A stretch of 64,000 nucleotides of DNA from Pseudobacteriovorax sp. Its GTDB lineage: Bacteria > Bdellovibrionota_B > Oligoflexia > Oligoflexales > Oligoflexaceae. Under the pieces are notes generated by a model. The model made no database searches. It saw nothing but the letters and a program-made list of their open reading frames with translations, and had not been told where the DNA came from. The DNA is taken from NCBI GenBank assembly GCA_013215145.1, contig JABSRP010000027.1, positions 58,107-122,106 of the forward strand. The letters are read 5' to 3'. Below, piece after piece: positions 32,715-42,227 of this stretch (position 1 is its first letter; each line of letters starts with the position of its first letter). Made by a program: the position numbers and the translations under genes.

Positions 32715-33884
32715 TTACTGAAAATCCCCTGTCAACTCGTAGGTGAGTCCTCCTCGTCTCCTTCCCCCTCTTTGAGAAGAGAAATAGAGGCGCTTGTTGT
32801 CAGGAGTGATGGCGATGCCGGCTAGTTCGGAGAAACCTTGGCCTTCCACTTGGACCAAGGGATATATATCTCCTGTTGGTCCTAGCACAACTATTTGCAT
32901 GTCTCCGCCATCTTCGGCGATCAGAACATGACCTGATTGACTTACTGTTACGTTGTCGACTCCCGATAGGATTGGTTTAGGAGAGGTGCGCCTATCATAG
33001 ATCACGGAAAGGAATTGCCCTGCTGTATCATATGACCAAACACGATTATCACCTTTAGTGACGAAGTAGACTTTTTGATTGTGATACCAGATCCCCTCAC
33101 CTCCGTTAAACCTAGTGGCATTCCTCAGTTGTCTTCTTGTAACGGCTTGTCCCGAGGACGGGTTTGGGAAAGGAATAACGCGCCACTCTACAAATCCGTC
33201 ATCAGATACCACGGCAGCTCTCAGCTGACCCGAACTAAGGTCGAACTTCCCGTTTCTTATATTATCAGGAATAAATTTGTAAAAGAGACCATCTCTTTCG
33301 TCTTCCGTCAGATAAATACATCCCTCGTCAGGATCGACGGCTACAGCTTCATGTTTGAATGAGCCCAGCGCTGGTCTGCTAATGGCAGTCTTTTGTCCGT
33401 ATATATCGCATTCATAGACCATACCACGGTCGACCTCTTCGCAGGATAACCAAGTTTGCCAAGGGGTAGGACCACCAGCGCAATTGTTTCGCGTTCCTTC
33501 TAAAATAGAATAGGCATCGATGATATTGCCAGAACGATCAAATCGTAACGAACCTGCACCACCGTCTGATCGGACTTCCGAGTTGGAGGTATAGATCCAC
33601 CCACCATCTTCTGTTGGAAAGCACGCTCCGCCATCGGGTGCCCGGTGCCAGGTATAACCGCTTCTCCCTGATACTGTGGACACATTGGTTCCCGATTCTG
33701 CAACGAGTCTTGCAGAAATCCCCTGGGGCAATCTCAGCCCGAGATTATTGGGGCTTTGTAAAGGTCCGTAGTTTTTCAGCCCTTCGAAGTTGAGTACAGA
33801 ATTTCCAAATCCGGTTTTTGCTAGCCCGAGTAATCCCAAAGCTGAAGATGTGCCTAAGATAAGGTCACGCCGAGTGGAAGGCAT
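32715..33884 (-). CDS. PhoX-like (DUF839) Tat-exported protein
   Basis: A 389-residue protein. The start has a twin-Arg signal (STRRDLILGTSSALGLLG). The mature part resembles the PhoX/DUF839 beta-propeller: YTWHRAPDGG, TPWQTWLSCEE (usual W-x-T-x-E-E), FKHEAVAVDPDEGCIYLTED and DNVTVSQSGHVLIAEDGG. In PhoX such segments bind calcium and iron for phosphate monoester hydrolysis, but this shorter DUF839 group is mostly uncharacterised, so phosphatase activity is not certain. GAGGAG lies upstream of the ATG. Confidence 0.85.
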   Translation of the reverse strand: MPSTRRDLILGTSSALGLLGLAKTGFGNSVLNFEGLKNYGPLQSPNNLGLRLPQGISARLVAESGTNVSTVSGRSGYTWHRAPDGGACFPTEDGGWIYTSNSEVRSDGGAGSLRFDRSGNIIDAYSILEGTRNNCAGGPTPWQTWLSCEEVDRGMVYECDIYGQKTAISRPALGSFKHEAVAVDPDEGCIYLTEDERDGLFYKFIPDNIRNGKFDLSSGQLRAAVVSDDGFVEWRVIPFPNPSSGQAVTRRQLRNATRFNGGEGIWYHNQKVYFVTKGDNRVWSYDTAGQFLSVIYDRRTSPKPILSGVDNVTVSQSGHVLIAEDGGDMQIVVLGPTGDIYPLVQVEGQGFSELAGIAITPDNKRLYFSSQRGGRRRGGLTYELTGDFQ

Positions 33885-34221
33885 AAGATCTCCTCTGAAA
33901 ATATTTACCGTTTATTCAATCACGGTCTTGTTAAGGATTTGAGTCTTTCCTGTGAATCCGAGGTAAAGAGTTTTGAAAAAATTTGCGAGGGCTATAGGGT
34001 GAATGAGTTTAGACGAGATCTGTTTAAAACTTTTACACAGATCCTGTTATGGGATCTTAATTTGAAATTTTAATATTTAAAACAGATAGTTAGTCGAATG
34101 ACTCCGGGCGCAAAGATCTTGGTTTTTGGCACTATTCTTGTACTTACTCTTTCGAACCAAGGTGATCTATCGCAATAGCCATTCCCTGTTGTTATGTTTG
34201 ATTTGCTCGTGGAGTTATTTG
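33885..34221. other. intergenic region, no gene seen
   Basis: Divergent region of about 340 bases between the PhoX-like gene and the beta-lactamase-like gene. A 6-bp inverted repeat (AGATCC/GGATCT, 34039-34057) lies in it and might be an operator. No supported open frame. Confidence 0.4.
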
Positions 34222-34473
34222 ATGTGGAAGTTTGTGCCTATGTTGCATTCCGGTCTATCTAACCGTATTCCTTTGTCGCTTATACCTCGGCTTTTTCTGG
34301 CCGTAACTTTGCTTGGGCAACTGTCTTGTGGGTCCACTAACGATAGTCAGTTAGCTTCCGTAAGTGAATTTGATTTTATCGTGGTAGCTCCCACTTATTA
34401 TAAAAGCAATACCCAGCAATCGGCTGTTTTAGAGGCAGAGGAAAATGCTTTATTCCTGAAGGAACGGCTCTAA
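34222..34473 (+). pseudogene. N-terminal part of the frameshifted beta-lactamase-like gene
   Basis: The start MWKFVPMLHSG has GGAG about seven bases upstream and a signal sequence (LIPRLFLAVTLLGQLSC). The frame stops at 34473. The frame one base back is open through this stop: from about 34443 it encodes a continuous KCFIPEGTALSGKSYK and onwards into the catalytic part at 34563. Adding one A to the AAAA at 34442-34445 would join the two. So 34222-35399 is most likely one gene interrupted by a one-base deletion, a sequencing error or a frameshift site. Confidence 0.7.
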
Positions 34474-34562
34474 GTGGAAAAAGTTACAAGACTACCGTCA
34501 ATAATCATTGGGGCATTCACCTTCCTCAATCACCATGCCCTTTCAAAAATGGCTATTTTTAC

Positions 34563-35399
34563 TTGCCACATATTTCTGTGAAAGGTAGTGAAGAGTTTCT
34601 GCCAGAAACTCCAGAAACAGCTAAACCAGATGACCTGCAATCCCGGCTTGAATCTTGGGGTGATGAGGCTCGGGTTGCTACCGGTGGACGATTGGGAATC
34701 GCTGTTAAAGCCTTTGCCACAGGTAAGAGCTATCATTATCGTAGTGATACCATCGTGGATTCCGCATCCAGCGCGAAATGGTTGTGGGCAGCGGCTGCAC
34801 TTCAAAACCAAAGCGTCACAAATCTCGATGCCAGTGCAAAGGCAAGCTTTCGCCAATCTCATAACGAGCATGCTGGGCGTCTGATAGATTTTGCAGGTGG
34901 CATTGATGGTATTAACCGGTTTTTAAGCTCTTTGGGTATTAGCCAAAATGAATGGTCTCTTTGTGAGTGGGATTATGGAAAGCAGCGACGAGCTTCGGTC
35001 TGTGGGACTCGTAATACTCGTGGCAACTATATGACAGCAAGAGCTGGACTTATATTTTTAGATCATGTCTACAACAAATCCCTTCCGATTTCCGAAGCAA
35101 AACAAAACGCACTAAATCAATGGGCCCAGCTCAGTCCTAAAGGCGGCAACGGAGGGTGGAGTGTGAACTCTCTTCCTGACAGCGTAAAGCAAGGCTTACA
35201 GCATAAGTCTGGTTGGATTCCCAAGCCTTATGGCGATAATACGCTGAACGATCTTGTCATTATCCCTACAGAAGGTTCAAGTATTGCCATTGCGATCACT
35301 ATGGAGGCCGGCAACCAGTCGGTGCAAGAGCAGCGGCTCGCGTGGTTGACCTGTAAGGTTTTTCATCATATTTCTAACCGTGAATGGTCCTGCCAATAG
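34563..35399 (+). CDS. class A beta-lactamase-like serine hydrolase (catalytic part of a frameshifted gene)
   Basis: A 278-residue stretch from a TTG, but the open frame extends upstream to about 34443 without a stop and probably belongs to the gene starting at 34222. Motifs of the penicillin-binding/beta-lactamase fold: SSAKW (S-x-x-K with nucleophile Ser), SHNEH in place of S-D-N, and HKSGW in place of K-T-G. No E-x-x-L-N Omega loop is evident, so hydrolysis of beta-lactams cannot be assumed. The joined product would be a secreted protein with a ~90-residue Cys-containing N-terminal domain before the catalytic domain. Confidence 0.65.
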   Translation: MPHISVKGSEEFLPETPETAKPDDLQSRLESWGDEARVATGGRLGIAVKAFATGKSYHYRSDTIVDSASSAKWLWAAAALQNQSVTNLDASAKASFRQSHNEHAGRLIDFAGGIDGINRFLSSLGISQNEWSLCEWDYGKQRRASVCGTRNTRGNYMTARAGLIFLDHVYNKSLPISEAKQNALNQWAQLSPKGGNGGWSVNSLPDSVKQGLQHKSGWIPKPYGDNTLNDLVIIPTEGSSIAIAITMEAGNQSVQEQRLAWLTCKVFHHISNREWSCQ

Positions 35400-35579
35400 C
35401 AAAGCCCTTTTTTTAGATGGCACCATCATATGTTTCTACGTGGGTTCCGCTTTAGGAACCTTATCGCTCGTTTTGATCCCTTATGATACCTTGCCTGGAA
35501 TTCTAAGAGTGATTCTAGTCCACCGCAGCCTATGACCATTCTGCCGTTGCATAGGGGAGGGCGTTAACATGGAGGTATT

Positions 35580-36812
35580 ATGTCAGGGTTCCAGAGTTTA
35601 TTTGGTTTGCTGATCTTTTTTGGCTTTGTATTTTTGCTTAGTGAAAGGAAGCGGGCGGTCCCTTGGAAGGTCGTTGGCATTGGCTTGGTTTTGCAAGTTG
35701 TTGGAGCCTTATCCTTGCTTTATATCCCAGGTATGAGCTCGATCTTTCGATTTTTGAATGATGGAGTGGTGGCCTTAAATGCAGCTACTCTGGAAGCAAC
35801 TCAGTTTATGTTTGGCTATCTTGCTGGTGGTGCTGCTCCCTTTGCTGTGGAAAACGCGGCAAACAACTTTTTGGTAGCCTTCCAGATTCTACCCCTGATT
35901 ATTGTCATCGGTTCGCTTTCGGCATTATTGTTTCATTTGGGAGTCATTCCAAAGATGATCGAGCTCTTTTCTCTGATCCTAGAAAAAACTTTAGGTGTCT
36001 CTGGGGCGTTGGGTTTCGGAGCATCGGCAAGTATCTTTCTGGGAACCATCGAGGCTCCCTTAGCGATCAAGCCCCACATTGCCAAGCTTTCACGTAGTGA
36101 ACTATTTGCACTTATTTGCGCATCCATGGCTACCGTAGCTGGGACAGTGATGGCACTGTACGCCAGTATTCTATCTCAAGTGTTTGAAGACAGTATGGCT
36201 ATGCTTATCATAGCCTCCTTGATGAGTGTCCCCGCAGCTATCATACTCGCACAAATATGGATTCCTCCCGAGTCAGGAGAGAAACCTAAGGTGAACAAAT
36301 ACCGAAGCCCCTACAGTAGTAGCTTGATGGCTGTTTTAGAGGGGACGCTTGATGCCACTCGCATGATTGTTCAGATCACCGTCATCATCATAGTCCTCTT
36401 CGCTTTTGTGAATTTGGTGAATCGGGGGCTCTCTCTTGCAGGCCCTGATCTGACTATTCAGTGGCTCCTCGGAAGTGCCCTTAGGCCTGTGATGTGGCTG
36501 ACAGGTATTCCCTGGTCTGAGACCATTACAGCAGGACAACTGATGGCGACGAAAATTGTCTTAAATGAATTCGTCGCCTATCTTAGTTTGAGCCAAGTCG
36601 AGCCTGGGCTTCTGTCTGATCACTCAAAAGTGGTTTTAACCTATAGTATGTGCGGTTTCGCCAGTATTACCTCAGTTGGTATCGTGGTAGGAGGTTTGAG
36701 TTATATCAACCCGGAGAGAAAGTCTGAGATTGCGACTCTAGGACTCAAAAGCCTATTGGTGGGAAACCTTGCCACTTTGACTACTGGTGCTTTGATCAAT
36801 TTGATTACTTAG
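35580..36812 (+). CDS. concentrative nucleoside transporter (NupC/CNT family)
   Basis: A 410-residue inner-membrane symporter that imports nucleosides with H+ or Na+. About nine to ten hydrophobic segments. Family marks: SIFLGTIEAPLAIKPHI in the mid part (G-x-x-E-A-P-L), VAGTVMALYA, and LNEFVAYLSL (N-E-F-V-A-Y) followed by CGFASITSVGI. GGAGG lies upstream of the ATG. Single-gene unit. Confidence 0.93.
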   Translation: MSGFQSLFGLLIFFGFVFLLSERKRAVPWKVVGIGLVLQVVGALSLLYIPGMSSIFRFLNDGVVALNAATLEATQFMFGYLAGGAAPFAVENAANNFLVAFQILPLIIVIGSLSALLFHLGVIPKMIELFSLILEKTLGVSGALGFGASASIFLGTIEAPLAIKPHIAKLSRSELFALICASMATVAGTVMALYASILSQVFEDSMAMLIIASLMSVPAAIILAQIWIPPESGEKPKVNKYRSPYSSSLMAVLEGTLDATRMIVQITVIIIVLFAFVNLVNRGLSLAGPDLTIQWLLGSALRPVMWLTGIPWSETITAGQLMATKIVLNEFVAYLSLSQVEPGLLSDHSKVVLTYSMCGFASITSVGIVVGGLSYINPERKSEIATLGLKSLLVGNLATLTTGALINLIT

Positions 36813-36829
36813 AAATTAATGAAATTAAT

Positions 36830-36866
36830 GACTTACCCTAGTCGTAAGTCACTGCATTTTTTTTTT
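36830..36866 (+). terminator. rho-independent terminator of the nucleoside transporter
   Basis: GACTTAC and GTAAGTC form a 7-bp stem with a 7-base loop, followed a few bases later by ten U. It starts about 18 bases after the stop. Confidence 0.75.
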
Positions 36867-37013
36867 CAGGATTTTGCAATAATCCGAATCCTCGCGTTTC
36901 CTTCAGTTGTCATGGATCATAGGTAATGACATGTTTCCATGTATCCTGTATCCGAGGTCTTATTAGGCGAATGTATTGAAGTTTGTCGCGTAGGCTGAGG
37001 TTTTGGTCTAGTT

Positions 37014-37045
37014 GCAGTCTGCGTTGTCACGCAGACTGCTTTTTA
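37014..37045. terminator. 10-bp hairpin between convergent genes
   Basis: GCAGTCTGCG and CGCAGACTGC form a perfect 10-bp stem with a 6-base loop. On the plus strand five U follow. On the minus strand it lies about 40 bases after the stop of 37079-38275. It may work in either direction. Confidence 0.7.
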
Positions 37046-37078
37046 GTTTGTCAAAAGTAGGCTTTACGTAAGTATACC

Positions 37079-38275
37079 TTACTCTTTGGCTGTGTAGTTG
37101 AAGTCACAGACAGCAGAGTCAGCTCCAGAAGTCGAAGCATACGTGAAGTTGCCACCAGCCTCTTGGAAAATCTCGGTACTCGAGCCATTGGATAGAACCA
37201 ACATGTTGCCAAAGAAGGCATAGTCATGAGTGATAGCCTTATCTGAAGAGTCATTGCCAGAAAGGCATCCATCTAGTTTGTTGCAACCCAAGAAAGCTCG
37301 TTGCTTAACCCAAACAAGTGGCTCACCAGCTGAATCAGTACCACCCGCAGCATCGGACAGTTCCGTCGAGGCAAAAAATGCTTCTGAGTTAGCCATGGCG
37401 GTGATCGTAGCTTTTCCAGACACTGTGGTTAGACCACTTGGTGCCATAGTGACTGTTAGCGCATAGCTGGTTGAGTCACAGGTAATCGCAAGGGTTTGGG
37501 CAGCAGCATCTAGGTTGAGTGCTGTGGTGTACTCGGTTTGCGTGGTGTCAGCATCTGTTACTAGGTAACTAGTGCGCGCAGCACGAAGGTATTGACTGAT
37601 GCTATAAGGCATAGCCTTCACACTTTCAGGTGATGTAGCGGTAGCGATCGATGGCAAAAAGGGAGTGGCTCCGAAAGGGGCACAACTACTCGTTGTTGTC
37701 TCTGTAATGTTGTCCGCGTCTGTTTCCACTGAGTAAGCGGTACCGTCATCGGATGCGACAGATGACTTTTTCGCGACGGTACATAGTAGCGCTTTGATAG
37801 AGTCATCTGAGGTGTTCTGTACAACCTTCAAATAAGTCGCATTGATCGTAGCCAAATCATTGTCCAGGATCAGTACCTCTGAGTTGTCCGTACCACGGAT
37901 TTCAAACTCACAGTTAAGCGAAACGTAACGATCGTAAGTGCCGCCGTTGAATGTTGGCTGATACTCAACCTGCTGAGCACAGTTAACGTTACTGATCGCC
38001 AGGCTGTCACCGGCAAGCTCGTTGGTGCCGTAAGCGGTCAAAAAGTTTTCAAGGGCAGTCGCCCGTGTTGCAAAGGGCTCATTGCGAAAGCTGGCGCCAT
38101 CGGGAACGCGAGCTTCGATGAGATCCAAGCAAGTGTTTGTCGATCCCTCACGGTATTGACCTGCTGGGCATGGGTCAGATTTGATACCGATAGGAAGATC
38201 ATCCGCCTCTTCACAACCAAGTCCAGAGAGTATAAGAATCGAAGCTAAAGGAGCCGTCGATAGTATTCTTTTCAT
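37079..38275 (-). CDS. lipoprotein of unknown function, partner of the TonB receptor
   Basis: A 398-residue lipoprotein: signal with SGLGC, Cys21 lipidated. The mature part has about a dozen Cys, is rich in Ser/Thr/Asp/Ala and probably beta-structured; the segment DPCPAGQYREGSTNTCLDLIE near the start has a Cys pair like those of small disulfide loops. I know no family. It follows the TonB-dependent receptor gene by 27 bases on the same strand, which suggests a surface or periplasmic partner of that receptor, as in many receptor-lipoprotein pairs; inference. Confidence 0.7.
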   Translation of the reverse strand: MKRILSTAPLASILILSGLGCEEADDLPIGIKSDPCPAGQYREGSTNTCLDLIEARVPDGASFRNEPFATRATALENFLTAYGTNELAGDSLAISNVNCAQQVEYQPTFNGGTYDRYVSLNCEFEIRGTDNSEVLILDNDLATINATYLKVVQNTSDDSIKALLCTVAKKSSVASDDGTAYSVETDADNITETTTSSCAPFGATPFLPSIATATSPESVKAMPYSISQYLRAARTSYLVTDADTTQTEYTTALNLDAAAQTLAITCDSTSYALTVTMAPSGLTTVSGKATITAMANSEAFFASTELSDAAGGTDSAGEPLVWVKQRAFLGCNKLDGCLSGNDSSDKAITHDYAFFGNMLVLSNGSSTEIFQEAGGNFTYASTSGADSAVCDFNYTAKE

Positions 38276-38302
38276 GATAACCTCTTATCTTTCAGTAGTA
38301 GT

Positions 38303-40891
38303 TTAGTTTAAGTTCGCATTAAGTGACATGTAAAAGAATCGACCGATGTTACTAGACCGCTCTTGGTCATAGAAAGGCCATCCACGAATACCTGTTACGG
38401 AGAAGACACCGTTTTTGTCAAACGCTGGCTCTTCGTCGAAAAGGTTTTGGATACCAGCGCCGACATCAAACATTTCGTTAATGACATAAGTCGCCCCTAG
38501 GTCAAACTCGTAGTAAGCCGCAACATCAAACTCAGAAGCCTTAGCGGAGTCACTTAGCTCACAGCCTCCTGGATCTACTGAAGCGTTGTATGTAGTATAG
38601 GGACCAAAGTATCTCATCGCTAGATTGACACCGTAGTTATCCTGTCTCCAGCCAGCCTTAGCGTTAGCATTGAAGCCTTTTTGCCGATCAGCGTAGTCAC
38701 ATAGAGGCTCACCTGGTCCAGTTGGTGATTTAGAGACCAATACCTTGTTTAGCGTAAGGTTTGTGGAAACCTTGCCGCCAGCGATATTAGACGCGTAAGC
38801 CATACCTAATTCGATACCAGCACTCTCTTCTTCAGAGACGTTGTCAAGTGGTGTCAAAACTTTGGAATCAGGTAGTGTCAGGCGACCATTAACCCTTTGG
38901 ATAAGGTCAGCGTAGCTGCCTTCGTTTTGAAGAATAAATGTCAAAGGAAGAGCTTCGACTTTGTCTTCAATTTTTAGGTTCCAGTAATCTAGGTTAAATG
39001 AGAAGTCGCTAGTCGCTTGGACGACGGCACCAATGTTCAGGTAAACTGATTTTTCAGGATCTAGGTCGGCGTTACCGCTGGACTCTGTATTGATCTCGAT
39101 CACTTCACAAGAACCTTCTGACTCACAAAGAGCGTAGTCAATCGACTGACCAACACCGAAGGATCGTCCTAGGTATAACTGATGCAAGTCAGGTGCTTTG
39201 AAACCCGTACCGTAAGACGCCCGAAGCAATACGCTTTCAATCGGTCGGTAAGACGTTGAAGCTGCGTAAGTCGTGGCCTCTTTATTGGAATTCAGAATAT
39301 CATGACGTGCTGCTAGGTTGACGTCAAGACTATCGAGAACCGGGAAAGAAAATTCTAGGTAAGCGGCTTTGTTATCTCTACGTCCACCAGCGTTACCACC
39401 AGCAGCACCTAAGATAATTCCGTCGGTCGAAGCAACATCAGAACGGTCCAAGAACTCCTCTTCGCGGTACTCTGCACCAGTGGCCATGGCGATATCACCA
39501 CCAGGAAGTGCTACAGGGAGCTCACCAGAGAAGCCAACGTTGTAGGTGTCTAGCTTCGAAGTACCTTCACGGAAAATTTCCGTATCGATATCATCTCGCG
39601 CCAATCGTTTTGCATCCGTATCAAATTCATTGAATTCAAAAGGATTGAGAGTCCCGTCATTAAAGTACTGGGAGGCTTTCTCAGAGTTGATTTGGCCACC
39701 TGCACCGTTTTGGGTGTTGCGAAGCTTGTGGCTGCTGTAAGAAAAGTCCCAAGCCCAAGTGTCGGTTAAGTAACCTTGGATACCACCAGTTATGGAGAAG
39801 ACTTCGTTAGTATTGTCCTTTTCCCTTGGTCCAAAATCGATGTAACGACGAACTAGGAAAACATCTTCGCCATAAGGGTTGGACGGGGCAGACGCGGATA
39901 GGTTAACACCACCAGGAGCAGCGCCGTTTGCTGTTAGTGTATAGACTCTTGAATAACGCGCTTCCGCAAAAATCGAAAGATCGGGAGTCAAGTCTTGGTT
40001 GTAGCTTGTGTAAAAGCTGTTTCTTTCCGTTAGCGGAATCACTTGATAAAGAGGAGCGAAGTCATAAGCACAGGCTCCTGCAAATGGCTTGTTGACATCC
40101 GATGCCGGACAGTCGGGAAACGGAATCTGAGTGCCGTCGTTTAGGATAACGTAGCCAGGTGTACCATTAGGACTTCTCTGATCGTCTCCTTCAGGGCTGA
40201 TCGCTGATTTGATCAGAGGACGGTTGATGGCGTTGATAGGCTCTCTTCGGTAATAGTCGTAGGCGAAGAGTAGGTTGCTTTTTTCGCCAGAGGCACCCGA
40301 TACAACCTGTACAGAGGTTGTGGTGGCATCGCCGCGGCTAGCTTGGCCAAAACGCGTTTTTACGCTAGTGCCGTCGAAGTTCTTTTTTAGGATGATGTTC
40401 AATACACCAGCTACCGCATCAGAACCGTAGATAGCTGAGGCGCCATCTGTAAGGTATTCGATGGTTTCTACTGCTGCTAATGGAACTAAGTTAAGATCGA
40501 CAAAACTGTCTGCAATCGCGTTGGTTGGCATCCGACGACCGTTAACGAGAACCAAAGTATAAGAAGCGGTTTGGTCACGACCACCAAAGCTGGATGAGCC
40601 GGCAACCTGCGACAGAGTGAAGTTTTCGTTGGTAAATGCACCTGAAGGAATGTTGTTCTGTAAGAACTCAGCTACAGTACCGAACGATGAGTTATCTAAA
40701 TCATCTCGACTGAATCGGGTCACCGAAGATGCACCTTCGATGTCTATCTTCTTAATCCGACTGCCTGTAACAGTGATGCGTTCTGCTTTGTTTGCCTGAT
40801 CACTGGTTGCTTGTTGCGATACTTCGCCCTCTTGGCCCATGGCGAGAGAGGTGAGTAGCAACGAACCCACTATCAATTTAGATTGCTTCAT
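38303..40891 (-). CDS. TonB-dependent outer-membrane receptor
   Basis: An 862-residue receptor. Signal peptide (~1-20) followed by a TonB-box-like segment RITVTGSRIKKID (~38-50). Plug domain up to about 190 with VLVNGRRMP, LVPLAAVETIEYLTDGASAIYGSDAVAGVLNII. The C-terminal ~650 residues form the barrel, with late marks SYRPIESVLLRASYGTGFKAPDLH and the closing strand. The end reads NLN rather than ending in Phe. The plug with Ala-Gly-Val-Leu-Asn-Ile is of the group common in sugar and vitamin receptors of many proteobacteria; ligand unknown. It heads a two-gene unit with the lipoprotein. Confidence 0.9.
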   Translation of the reverse strand: MKQSKLIVGSLLLTSLAMGQEGEVSQQATSDQANKAERITVTGSRIKKIDIEGASSVTRFSRDDLDNSSFGTVAEFLQNNIPSGAFTNENFTLSQVAGSSSFGGRDQTASYTLVLVNGRRMPTNAIADSFVDLNLVPLAAVETIEYLTDGASAIYGSDAVAGVLNIILKKNFDGTSVKTRFGQASRGDATTTSVQVVSGASGEKSNLLFAYDYYRREPINAINRPLIKSAISPEGDDQRSPNGTPGYVILNDGTQIPFPDCPASDVNKPFAGACAYDFAPLYQVIPLTERNSFYTSYNQDLTPDLSIFAEARYSRVYTLTANGAAPGGVNLSASAPSNPYGEDVFLVRRYIDFGPREKDNTNEVFSITGGIQGYLTDTWAWDFSYSSHKLRNTQNGAGGQINSEKASQYFNDGTLNPFEFNEFDTDAKRLARDDIDTEIFREGTSKLDTYNVGFSGELPVALPGGDIAMATGAEYREEEFLDRSDVASTDGIILGAAGGNAGGRRDNKAAYLEFSFPVLDSLDVNLAARHDILNSNKEATTYAASTSYRPIESVLLRASYGTGFKAPDLHQLYLGRSFGVGQSIDYALCESEGSCEVIEINTESSGNADLDPEKSVYLNIGAVVQATSDFSFNLDYWNLKIEDKVEALPLTFILQNEGSYADLIQRVNGRLTLPDSKVLTPLDNVSEEESAGIELGMAYASNIAGGKVSTNLTLNKVLVSKSPTGPGEPLCDYADRQKGFNANAKAGWRQDNYGVNLAMRYFGPYTTYNASVDPGGCELSDSAKASEFDVAAYYEFDLGATYVINEMFDVGAGIQNLFDEEPAFDKNGVFSVTGIRGWPFYDQERSSNIGRFFYMSLNANLN

Positions 40892-41446
40892 TTACTCGTC
40901 CCTGCTTTATAAATTTACACTACATCTTAAGAAAATCTTTGTCGTTCTTATCACCTGCACATTAAGACATCAATATCTTGTTACATAAAAATCCCTTTCT
41001 TGCGTACTGCAAACAAGGCGTGATCTGAAATTGATATGTCACGATGTTGTTTCGTTCAATTGATGTAAAAGAAAAATATACCATAATAGTTTAGTGTAAA
41101 CAGTTGTTTACTCGAATAGTCGTAAAGAGGGGATGAAAAATATTTTCAGCTTCGGAAACCACAGCAGTAAAAAAATGACCTACATATTTTTTGATTTTTT
41201 TTTCTTTGAGACTCTGTGAGCTTGTTAAAAAACTCTGCCAATTGATGGAAAGATCGGAAAGTATAGACGAATCGACATAATTTTTCGGTCAGGTCTACGG
41301 TGCAATCGTTTACCCCAAGACAAGTTTGTCCCATAATAAGAGGTGATACATGAAAAACTTCATTTATGTAGCCAAACGTTAGACTGGATATGGCCCTTGT
41401 TTTAAAGCGGTGGCGTGTAGTTCAGCAAGGCTGTAGGGGAAAGCTT
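40892..41446. other. intergenic region with no convincing gene
   Basis: About 550 bases with AT-rich stretches, including the promoter of the TonB receptor gene. A 62-codon minus-strand frame at 41146-41334 has no ribosome site. I see no hairpin with a U-run. Confidence 0.5.
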
Positions 41447-42226
41447 ATGTCATGGTGGCGAATATTCTGCCGTCTTATTACTCAGTGGAAATCATCTCCC
41501 ATCAGCTTGCGTCAGCAAACTGGGCTGTCGCTCGTGTCCGTTTTGGTGGCAGCCGGAATTATGGGAATCATTGCGACAGCGCTGGCGAGTCTCTTCAATA
41601 ACAGCTTCAGAGCACAGTCGAGTTTAAATGTGCGGGTAGAAATCTCGGCGATGCGACGGGCTATGGTTGATCGTTTCGACTGTAATAGCTCTCTCGGCAA
41701 TCCCGCCAACGCTGATATTCCCTTGGACTGCAATGCCTTCACTCCGGGGCCTCTACGGGACCAGTTTGGCGACGATATCTCCTTTCCCGGATTTAATACC
41801 AGAACTAGCTGTTTCAACGACGAATTGAGAGTGCGTTTGGTTCCTGGAGCCAATCAAATCAACCCTTTGACCCAGCAGCCTTGGAATCCCAACTCACGCG
41901 TCCTTCGCACATTGTTTGATGGTTTGGGTTTTTGTCGCGAATTTTTTCGAGCGCTTCCTGCGAATCAGCCCCCTAAGTCATTTGGTGGTACGTTCCAGGT
42001 TCGGGTCCAGAGCAATGGCAATCGTGGTACCTGTCGCATGGCCAATCAATACACGGGAAACTGCACCTGTCCCTCAGGTTTTTTCGAGTCTCAACACTTT
42101 GACTTTGTCACAGCATCTGGACCATTGGCATCACCGACGCTATGCAATGTTTGGTATGGCGATGGATTGCCGCCCAGCTTACAGCGTTGTGGGGTTGTTT
42201 CCTTTTTGTGTATGCCCTTCCAATAG
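41447..42226 (+). CDS. pseudopilin-like protein with type IV prepilin N-terminus
   Basis: A 259-residue protein; the start MSWWRIF is preferred because GGGGAAA lies just upstream (an ATG 19 codons earlier has none). After a basic leader a prepilin-peptidase site reads QTG/LSLVSVLVAAGIMGIIA: cleavage after Gly, then a hydrophobic helix. The usual Glu at position +5 is Ser here, as in minor GspK-type pseudopilins. The mature part is rich in Cys (eight or more) and ends with a small Cys cluster. It stands alone and no other pilus genes lie in the window. Confidence 0.65.
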   Translation: MSWWRIFCRLITQWKSSPISLRQQTGLSLVSVLVAAGIMGIIATALASLFNNSFRAQSSLNVRVEISAMRRAMVDRFDCNSSLGNPANADIPLDCNAFTPGPLRDQFGDDISFPGFNTRTSCFNDELRVRLVPGANQINPLTQQPWNPNSRVLRTLFDGLGFCREFFRALPANQPPKSFGGTFQVRVQSNGNRGTCRMANQYTGNCTCPSGFFESQHFDFVTASGPLASPTLCNVWYGDGLPPSLQRCGVVSFLCMPFQ

Positions 42227-42227
42227 A

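Noticed and set aside
41146..41334. A 62-codon minus-strand frame with six Cys
   Set aside because: No ribosome site before its ATG, AT-rich biased codons, and no family resemblance; possible but unsupported.
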